The notes under the pieces: model-generated | What the model was told of the DNA's origin: nothing | What the model saw: the letters and a program-made list of their open reading frames with translations, nothing else | Databases searched by the model: none | Shown here: positions 1-5,823 of the stretch, in pieces | Numbering within the stretch: the first letter of the stretch is position 1 | Layout: every line of letters begins with the position of its first letter | Made by a program: the position numbers and the translations under genes | Assembly: GCA_028702245.1 (NCBI GenBank) | Contig: JAQVPE010000031.1 | Coordinates: forward strand, 1-7,437 | Source: Candidatus Izemoplasmatales bacterium | Lineage (GTDB): Bacteria > Bacillota_I > Bacilli_A > Izemoplasmatales > Hujiaoplasmataceae | Reading direction: 5' to 3' | DNA: 7,437 nt

Positions 1-2339
1 GCAATGATTTCTGAATCAAGAATCGTGTCGATCTTATCTTCGTCGCTCGCAATGTCAAGGATCATTGTTTCATCAAACTCAATATCGTCGATATTATCAA
101 ATTCGAATACCGAAGCTGCCGCAAAAACTTTTTTGATTTCATTTGCGGTAACGATCTCATGGGCAACGCCCTCGACCAATACAGTTCGGAGCACAGTCGC
201 AGTCTCCGGGATAACCAGAGCTTCAGCGCCCATCTCATAAACCATGTTGCCGATGGTGGCTTCCAAAATAAGCGATTCGAACACTTCGTCAATGGTGGCC
301 GATTCAAGGGAAAGCACCTTGCTGTAGTCGAAGCCGACAGTCGCACACTCCTCATCGCCGTCATCGCAAGGAAGAGCCGTCACAATTGTCTTGAGAGCCC
401 CAACAAGAGCGATCAACTCGGTTTTGAGAAGATAGCCATCATCATCGTATACATCATCAGGGATCAGCAAAGCCAACTCGCCAAAATCGAGCGTCTTGAC
501 CGTTTCGGTGATGCTGGCAATCAAAATATCAGATTCAAACAACGCGTCGATAGCGTCATCGCTGAGTTCTGTGATCGCAGCCGCTGTCAAATTGTTGAAG
601 TCAAGGTTGGCCGCCACTTGGGCAATCTGGTTGACCGCCAAGAGAATGTTCCTGAGCTCGCCATTTTGGATGATGTTGCCATCGCCGTCGAGTTCATCGA
701 GCCAGATGATATCATCGGGAATGACTAAAAACGACAACTCCTCACCATCAAGCAAGCCGCCGGCTCCTTGAAGAACATTGATCAAAGCGTGGGTAATGAT
801 TTTAGAATCCAAAATCACAGTGAAATCAAGTTGGGCAAGCGCTTGGATGATGACCATCGGGTCGCCCGATTGGAGTTGCGCGTAGGTGATCTGAGTGTCA
901 AGAACAGCTCCAATGATTTCTCCCATAGCGACGAACTCGTCTTTCCAGTTCATCCCTTCGGGAACCGTGATGATCGCCTTGATCGGGTTGTCTTCCGCCA
1001 GGCCTTCGAGGACCGGCTCGAGGGCGACATAAGCCGCAAGAGTCACGAGCTGCGAGTCGCCGAGAGCATCAAAGATATCGCGCACGGTATCGCCATCAAA
1101 GACCACGGTTTCGAGATTGGGATCTTCTTCGAGCAATCCGGCGGTATTGACAAAGTCAAATACGAGGGCGGCGACTTCGCCGATCTGCATAACTTCCGCT
1201 TCCCAGTCGATTGCATAAATTTGTGCTTTTTCGATGGGAATATCAACTTCAAGCATATCGGAACCGACATCGACGGCCAATGGCAGAATCGATGTGAACA
1301 AATGCGAATCAGCGAGTTTCTCCATCGATGTTTGAATCAAAGCACCATCGATATCCGCCAAATCCTGGGTTTCCATGAATTCGGAATTGAGAATGCCGCC
1401 TGCGACTTCCGCATAGACGGACAATTCGTCGCGGATGGCGATCTTTTCTTCTTTATAAGAGAATGAAAGAACCGAATCGAACAAATATAGATTGAGCGCC
1501 TTGCTTTCAGTTTCTGATTCGGCAATCGTTATTTCACTTGAAAAACCAACGAGAATGTTTTCGTTGTAGGCACTGATGATATCGTTAGTGAACTCAAACA
1601 TCTCCCGGTATGCTTCAAGCGGGTTTTCTTCCTCTTGAAGCGGAATCACCGAGTAATTCGCCTGATAGATCCCTTGACGCGGATAGACCAATACGACATC
1701 CTCGGTCTCGGGAATCTCGGGTGCGAGAGTCATGATACTTTCGGTGATGCTCATGATGCCACCAAAGATGATCAATGTAACATAGAGGCTCAAGACGCCG
1801 CTTAGAAGCCCAAACAAAGCGCCAAAGCCGCGATTCTTCGACCGGTACTTCCGTTCTGCTTTGGGAGTATTGAAGAAGATAACGCGGATAATGAACGTCA
1901 ACAGCCTGTATATGATTTGAATAACGGTGAAGTAGATGATCGTATAGGCGATTTTGACGATAAAGATGCCAAGACCGGCGATAAACTCCAGTAAATTGGC
2001 ATTTTCGAGAACGGCGGCCGGAAGATCGGGAACATAGATCGAAAGCGCGAGGGGAACGGCTTCAGACAAACTGGTGACCGATTGAAACTGAGCGTCCAGA
2101 TTAGCAAGCAATCCGCCTAAAAACGATAGATTCATGGACCAGAGTTTGTTGACGACAAGATCGATCGTCAAAAAGAAGACGACATAAAAGATCGCCGTCA
2201 CGATGAAGGCGTAGAGCGAATTTTTGAACCCTCTCAAGAAGCCAACCAGCATGCCCATCCCCAGAATCGCAAAAAAGGCAATGTTGAGATAGAGTGGCAA
2301 ATTCGTAATTTCGGGAAGTGGCATACCCGCCAACGTCAT
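1..2339 (-). CDS. CvpA-like four-helix membrane protein with long acidic repeat-bearing ectodomain (partial, C-terminus beyond left edge)
   Basis: The frame is open without a stop from the ATG at 2339 to the left edge, giving 779 complete codons. The start is supported by AGGGGG at 2352-2347, seven bases upstream. I see four hydrophobic segments, near residues 16-34, 41-63, 119-147 and 171-198. GFLRGF (33-38) precedes the second segment and NRGFGALFGLLSG (169-181) leads into the fourth; both resemble the conserved glycine-rich parts of CvpA (colicin V production) membrane proteins, which have four helices and are about 160-200 residues long. From about residue 200 the protein becomes acidic and soluble-looking, with six repeats of about 86 residues (see the repeat entry). 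It has only two cysteines, C658 and C665. Orientation and function are inferred: a membrane anchor carrying a large outward domain. It is divergent from a lipoprotein protease, which recalls the CvpA-protease fusion MarP. The CvpA assignment is by pattern and moderately sure. The long plus-strand frames at 159-728 and 768-1466 are mirror shadows of this gene. Confidence 0.85.
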   Translation of the reverse strand, partial: MTLAGMPLPEITNLPLYLNIAFFAILGMGMLVGFLRGFKNSLYAFIVTAIFYVVFFLTIDLVVNKLWSMNLSFLGGLLANLDAQFQSVTSLSEAVPLALSIYVPDLPAAVLENANLLEFIAGLGIFIVKIAYTIIYFTVIQIIYRLLTFIIRVIFFNTPKAERKYRSKNRGFGALFGLLSGVLSLYVTLIIFGGIMSITESIMTLAPEIPETEDVVLVYPRQGIYQANYSVIPLQEEENPLEAYREMFEFTNDIISAYNENILVGFSSEITIAESETESKALNLYLFDSVLSFSYKEEKIAIRDELSVYAEVAGGILNSEFMETQDLADIDGALIQTSMEKLADSHLFTSILPLAVDVGSDMLEVDIPIEKAQIYAIDWEAEVMQIGEVAALVFDFVNTAGLLEEDPNLETVVFDGDTVRDIFDALGDSQLVTLAAYVALEPVLEGLAEDNPIKAIITVPEGMNWKDEFVAMGEIIGAVLDTQITYAQLQSGDPMVIIQALAQLDFTVILDSKIITHALINVLQGAGGLLDGEELSFLVIPDDIIWLDELDGDGNIIQNGELRNILLAVNQIAQVAANLDFNNLTAAAITELSDDAIDALFESDILIASITETVKTLDFGELALLIPDDVYDDDGYLLKTELIALVGALKTIVTALPCDDGDEECATVGFDYSKVLSLESATIDEVFESLILEATIGNMVYEMGAEALVIPETATVLRTVLVEGVAHEIVTANEIKKVFAAASVFEFDNIDDIEFDETMILDIASDEDKIDTILDSEII
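3..1436 (-). repeat. Six diverged ~86-residue protein repeats in the ectodomain of the CvpA-like protein
   Basis: The units were read from the translation. Approximate limits are residues 302-366 (1242-1436), 367-458 (966-1241), 459-539 (723-965), 540-625 (465-722), 626-709 (213-464) and 710-779 (3-212, cut by the edge). Units 2-6 start at IP or VP: IPIEK, VPEGM, IPDDI, IPDDV, IPETA. A helix rich in Glu, Leu, Ile and Ala follows, then in several units an Asp-Phe step (DF at 395, 505 and 580). Each unit has a [DE]S anchor followed by hydrophobic residues: ADSHL, GDSQL, LDSKI, FESDI, FESLI, LDSEI. The anchor serines are residues 345, 429, 512, 603, 689 and 776, with spacings of 84, 83, 91, 86 and 87. 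A further LFDSVL at 286-291 may be a remnant unit. DNA identity between units is low, so these are old duplications. I do not recognise the repeat family. Confidence 0.75.
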
Positions 2340-2346
2340 AATGATA

Positions 2347-2352
2347 CCCCCT
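2347..2352 (-). promoter_or_regulatory. Ribosome binding site of the CvpA-like gene
   Basis: The minus strand reads AGGGGG seven bases before the ATG at 2339. It decides the start: an in-frame ATG at residue 6 lacks such a site, and a stop (TAA) lies a few codons upstream of 2339. Confidence 0.7.
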
Positions 2353-2468
2353 GTGATTTACTTGGTGTTTGTTGATTAATTATATACTATTTATGCGTGT
2401 AATAAAATAGAAGACAAAAAAAGCGTTCTATAATATATATTTACGAGGTTGATGTATAATATCAATAT

Positions 2469-2473
2469 GGGAG
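2469..2473 (+). promoter_or_regulatory. Ribosome binding site of the lipoprotein protease
   Basis: GGGAG lies eight bases before the ATG at 2482. It favours that start over the in-frame ATGs at 2449, 2452 and 2467, which would put extra polar residues in front of the signal peptide. Confidence 0.75.
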
Positions 2474-2481
2474 ATGTAAGC

Positions 2482-3360
2482 ATGAAAAAGCGGATTTTAG
2501 TGTTCCTATCGACTTTGATTATGGCTTTCCTTCTTCTTGGTTGCGACGCCTTCACGTTGCCGCCGTTTTTCCCGACGCTTTCGCCCCAGACGACTCAAGC
2601 CCCGCGAACGATCGACATCAGTGGCACAATATCGATCGGAACGTCCGATTATCTCGACTACGCTGAGTACCGCTCCCCGTCCTATGATCTCGATGTTGAT
2701 CCGTACAACGATGTATTGATCAATACTCGCGATGAGATCAGGCGCGCCAACATAAAAGTCCAATCGACACTCTATGAAATCAGAAATCTCTATCCTTTTG
2801 GATCAGCGACTGTTGTCAACAGCATCTCGAAAGGTTCGGGTGTGATCTTCAAAGAAGATGATGATTACTACTACGCTATTACCAATCATCACGTCATCGA
2901 CCCTTTGACTTATACCGCTCAATACGAGATCATGACCTTTGAGGATGAAGAATACCAGGAAGCCGAACTTGTCGCTTATCTAGAGGATCTTGACCTTGCC
3001 GTCTTGCGTTTTGAAAAAAATGAAAGGACCCAAATCAGACTGCTCAATATCGTCGAGCGCTCTTTTACCAAGATCAGCCCCGGTGAGCTTGTCATGGCTG
3101 TCGGTAATCCGCTATCGGTGTCGTATAATGTCACTTTTGGCGAATTTGTCGAAATGGTCAATCTTGATGATGTCGATTTCGAGGTTCTCTATCACACCGC
3201 TATGATCCATGAAGGCTCAAGCGGCGGCGCCTTGGTCGACGTCGATGGGAATCTGCTGGGGATCAATACCTGGGGGTCGGAAAACACCGACGAGATCGCC
3301 TATGCCGTTCCAGTTTCCGTCGTCTACATGTTTTTGAACAACAATGATTTGTTGCCATAA
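2482..3360 (+). CDS. Trypsin/HtrA-type (S1C) serine protease, membrane lipoprotein without PDZ domain
   Basis: The protein has 292 residues from the ATG at 2482. The start is set by GGGAG eight bases upstream and by the signal peptide beginning right there: MKKR, a hydrophobic stretch (6-19) and a lipobox LLGC with the lipidated Cys at residue 21. A Pro/Thr-rich linker (27-43) and an acidic, Tyr-rich stretch (56-76) follow. The protease domain spans about 90-290. The triad is complete by motif: His137 in TNHHVI, Asp171 in DLDLAVL, Ser247 in GSSGGAL. The glycine-rich GSGVIF (118-123) and DGNLLGIN (255-262) are typical of DegP/HtrA folds. The chain ends just after the protease fold, so there is no PDZ domain, unlike typical HtrA of 350-480 residues. 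It should act outside the membrane as an anchored endopeptidase; its substrate is unknown. It is divergent from the CvpA-like gene, so a shared role is plausible but unproven. It ends with TAA, followed by a terminator. Confidence 0.92.
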   Translation: MKKRILVFLSTLIMAFLLLGCDAFTLPPFFPTLSPQTTQAPRTIDISGTISIGTSDYLDYAEYRSPSYDLDVDPYNDVLINTRDEIRRANIKVQSTLYEIRNLYPFGSATVVNSISKGSGVIFKEDDDYYYAITNHHVIDPLTYTAQYEIMTFEDEEYQEAELVAYLEDLDLAVLRFEKNERTQIRLLNIVERSFTKISPGELVMAVGNPLSVSYNVTFGEFVEMVNLDDVDFEVLYHTAMIHEGSSGGALVDVDGNLLGINTWGSENTDEIAYAVPVSVVYMFLNNNDLLP

Positions 3361-3381
3361 ATAGTAATATTATTGTTTTAT

Positions 3382-3410
3382 AGAGCCGTTTCTAACCTGT
3401 AAACGGCTCT
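3382..3410 (+). terminator. Hairpin terminator between the converging protease and galactosidase genes
   Basis: A perfect 10-bp stem, AGAGCCGTTT at 3382-3391 pairing with AAACGGCTCT at 3401-3410, encloses a 9-base loop. On the plus strand it is followed by T-rich TTGATTTATT, which suits termination of the protease 22 bases after its stop. On the minus strand the trailing bases are A-rich, so it is less canonical for the glycosidase operon, although the symmetric stem may also stop that transcript. Confidence 0.8.
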
Positions 3411-3429
3411 TGATTTATTCAACAATAAT

Positions 3430-5823
3430 TCATTCGACAGTGATTATCAACTGGGTTTCGGGATGGCCATACGCTTTCAACTTGATTTTTGACTGTCCTT
3501 TAAATCCAATGGTTTTGACATAAAAAGCTGTCTCGCCGCCGATCAATGAGATGTTTCGAGGACCAATGACATCGAGGCCTTTATCGGTTTCGACAGTGAT
3601 GACATCGCTTGCATGAATCAAAATATTGTCGTTTTCATCGACCTTCGAAATCACAACTCTAGTGACATCATAAGTATCCTTGTGGACAAGTGTTTGGTGT
3701 TCAGCTCTAGCCTTGATAAAGAATTGTTCGGGCTGAGCGATTTTTTTTGTGATCACGATTTTGTCATTTTGATATCCCTCAAATACAAAGACTCCGCTGC
3801 CGTCGCCCCAGTTTCCGAGATATTTCCCGTATAGTCTCGTGGCCTCCGCCATCGTTATCTTGTTAAAAAGCATCAACTTTGCGGCGAGAAGCCTGTATTT
3901 GAGGGGCATTGCCATCCCAAAGCGGGAAAACGCCAGCAAGACACTCTTGATTTGGCGGGCAACGCCTTTTTTATAAGGCTCTGACTGAGCAATTTGATCC
4001 CCGATCAAGTCATCGATGATAACCGGCGGATTCTTGATATCGGGAAACAACTGCCAACTTGGATAGACTTTTCCAATCAAATAGTCGTTATGGTAAAACT
4101 TGATGTAGTCGCAATTGGTGAAAACGATCGTCTCGGGCAAAGTCGACTGCGGATGCTCTCCCGGGGTCATCGAACCGAGCACTTCAAGGATCGGCCGATC
4201 TACTCGTTGCGACTTGTAGGCATAGCTTGCGTATTTGGGCAAACGAAACATATCCATTACCCCATGATAACAGATCCGGTCGTTGGCACCAAATTCCTTG
4301 TGGGTGTAGTAATCGGCGAAGCACCAGCCAATCGCTCCGGCGATTCTTGAATCGGAACATGCCTTGTCAATGACCCGGATGTGCCTTAGGGCCTGTTCGA
4401 CTCTGGTCTTCTCATCAGCGGTTTTTGAAGTCGGGTACATATGTCCGTTATGTTCAGTCACCAGGTAAGGAACCGCCGCCTTGGCGATTTTCCTTGGGCT
4501 TGCAAGTGGCTGATTATTGCCGGTATGGATGAAATCGTTATAGGTATAGACGTCTTCAAGAAACTCGCTGCCGGCGAAATTGCGGACGCCGCCTCTCGGC
4601 CTGGTATCATCGAGGTCACTGGCGATCTGATTGGTTAATTGGTAAAACGGAGTATCGTCTGGAGACTCGTTGATCCTGACTCCCCACATGATGATTGAAG
4701 GATGGTTGAAATGATGGTCGATCATCGTTCTTAGGTTCTGGCAGCTTAGTTCTTTGAACTTATCATCGCCGATATGCTGCCAACCTGGTATCTCTTCAAA
4801 CACCAACAAACCAATCTCGTCGGCTCGCCTCAGGAAATGGTCGCTTTGCATGTAGTGCGAGGTTCTGACGATGTTGACGCCAAGTTCTTGACGCAAAATC
4901 TCGGCATCGAGTTCCTGCATCCGCCGAGGCATCGCATACCCTACATAAGGATATGATTGATGCCGGTTAAGACCAATCAACTTCAATTTCTTGTTGTTGA
5001 TGGTGAAGCCTTCGGGCGTGAACTTGATCGTGCGGCAACCGAAACGTTCCCGCACACAATCGATTTCGGTTTGACTTTTGTAGATCTTGATTTCAAGTTC
5101 ATAGAGCTTTGGGACTTCGGGAGACCATCTCGTAATATTTTCTAGCAAGAATCCGCCTTGAAGCGATTCTGAAGGTTGGAGTTCTTTTTGTTCTTCATAG
5201 ACCAACTTGTCATCATCATACACGGTAATCTTCGCTTCAAGCGGATAATCAGCGCGGTTCTTAAGATCGAATTCATAATTGATGACGATCTCGAATTCGC
5301 TTAGTGATGGCGGCTCATAGGGCTTGATTTTCAAATTATCGATATGAATTAAAGGGATCGTCCGAAGTTCGACTTCACGGTAGATGCCGCTATGGCCGAG
5401 ATAATCCACGACGCCGCCAAAGGGCGGTACATTAGGTGTTTCACTCCCGTCGACGACGACAACTAACCGGTTCGGGGATTCTTTGATCAACGCGGTTTCG
5501 ATTGCGACTTCAAAAGGAGTGTAGCCGCCCTGATGATAGCCGATTTTCTCGCCGTTTAGATATACTTTACAGGTATTCATGACACCATAAAAATAGAGGC
5601 TGAAAATGTGATCCGGAATTGATTTCTCAATGTCGAGATCACGAAAATATGTGCCCACGATTTGATGGCGTTCGTCACTGAGATAGTTAAAGGGAAGTTC
5701 AACCAATGAATGTGGCAACATCACATTTTGCAAGCCTGAAGTAGCAAATTCAGGATCAAGATAACGTTCCTGATAATCGGGAGTGAATCGCCAATCGAAG
5801 TTGAGGGGAACGATCTTTCTCAT
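3430..5823 (-). CDS. Glycoside hydrolase family 2, probable beta-galactosidase (cytoplasmic)
   Basis: This complete 797-residue protein has a GH2 layout: an N-terminal jelly-roll sugar-binding domain (about 1-160, with the typical FYGVMNTCKVYLNG and GGYTPFE), an immunoglobulin-like domain (about 165-270) and a TIM barrel (about 275-550). The barrel has LNRHQ at 285-289 and VRTSHY at 319-324. The acid/base is Glu386 in WGVRINES and the nucleophile Glu457 in VTEHNGHM, both by motif. The C-terminal part (about 550-797) is beta-rich but contains a helical, basic stretch (about 615-668). It is shorter than E. coli LacZ (about 1,020) and lacks that enzyme's large last domain. There is no signal peptide, so it is cytoplasmic. 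Its ATG overlaps the TGA of the upstream GH36 gene (ATGA), implying translational coupling; AAGGAG at 5840-5835 lies 11 bases upstream. The GH2 call is firm. Beta-galactosidase is inferred from family style and the alpha-galactosidase partner; another exo-beta-glycosidase specificity is possible. Confidence 0.93.
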   Translation of the reverse strand: MRKIVPLNFDWRFTPDYQERYLDPEFATSGLQNVMLPHSLVELPFNYLSDERHQIVGTYFRDLDIEKSIPDHIFSLYFYGVMNTCKVYLNGEKIGYHQGGYTPFEVAIETALIKESPNRLVVVVDGSETPNVPPFGGVVDYLGHSGIYREVELRTIPLIHIDNLKIKPYEPPSLSEFEIVINYEFDLKNRADYPLEAKITVYDDDKLVYEEQKELQPSESLQGGFLLENITRWSPEVPKLYELEIKIYKSQTEIDCVRERFGCRTIKFTPEGFTINNKKLKLIGLNRHQSYPYVGYAMPRRMQELDAEILRQELGVNIVRTSHYMQSDHFLRRADEIGLLVFEEIPGWQHIGDDKFKELSCQNLRTMIDHHFNHPSIIMWGVRINESPDDTPFYQLTNQIASDLDDTRPRGGVRNFAGSEFLEDVYTYNDFIHTGNNQPLASPRKIAKAAVPYLVTEHNGHMYPTSKTADEKTRVEQALRHIRVIDKACSDSRIAGAIGWCFADYYTHKEFGANDRICYHGVMDMFRLPKYASYAYKSQRVDRPILEVLGSMTPGEHPQSTLPETIVFTNCDYIKFYHNDYLIGKVYPSWQLFPDIKNPPVIIDDLIGDQIAQSEPYKKGVARQIKSVLLAFSRFGMAMPLKYRLLAAKLMLFNKITMAEATRLYGKYLGNWGDGSGVFVFEGYQNDKIVITKKIAQPEQFFIKARAEHQTLVHKDTYDVTRVVISKVDENDNILIHASDVITVETDKGLDVIGPRNISLIGGETAFYVKTIGFKGQSKIKLKAYGHPETQLIITVE

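Larger units (their letters stand above)
2340..2481. promoter_or_regulatory. Divergent promoter region between the CvpA-like gene and the lipoprotein protease
   Basis: This 142-bp AT-rich region separates two divergent start codons, so both promoters probably lie here. On the minus strand TATAAT occurs at 2384-2379, about 40 bases from the 2339 start, a suitable distance; only a weak -35 match (TTTATT, 2406-2401) stands 16 bases upstream. On the plus strand TATAAT occurs at 2429-2434 and again at 2455-2460. The first leaves a leader of about 40 bases before the ATG at 2482; the second would put transcription almost on the ribosome site and is less likely. I see no convincing -35 box for either plus-strand hexamer, and in AT-rich DNA such hexamers also arise by chance. 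No clear operator palindrome or riboswitch was found. Confidence 0.5.

Noticed and set aside
4..240. Ser/Ile-rich short plus-strand frame at the left edge
   Set aside because: It is an antisense shadow of the repeat region, with composition dictated by Asp, Glu and Ile codons on the other strand.
159..1466. Two long plus-strand open frames (159-728 and 768-1466) that could be read as genes
   Set aside because: They lie in the mirror phase of the minus-strand CvpA-like gene, whose frame is uninterrupted for 779 codons with a good start site and recognisable membrane segments and repeats. The plus-strand products show no family pattern or convincing ribosome site.
2455..2460. TATAAT directly before the protease ribosome site as its main promoter
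   Set aside because: Transcription would begin about two bases before the ribosome site and no -35 box is visible. The hexamer at 2429-2434 is better placed.
2449..2481. An earlier start for the protease at 2449 or 2467
   Set aside because: It would add polar residues before the signal peptide, and the good ribosome site at 2469-2473 fits only the ATG at 2482.
5820..5823. TGA read as tryptophan (Mollicutes code)
   Set aside because: The TGA at 5822-5820 sits in a classic ATGA stop-start overlap and another TGA ends the GH2 gene at its natural C-terminus. Trp is written TGG, so the standard code fits.
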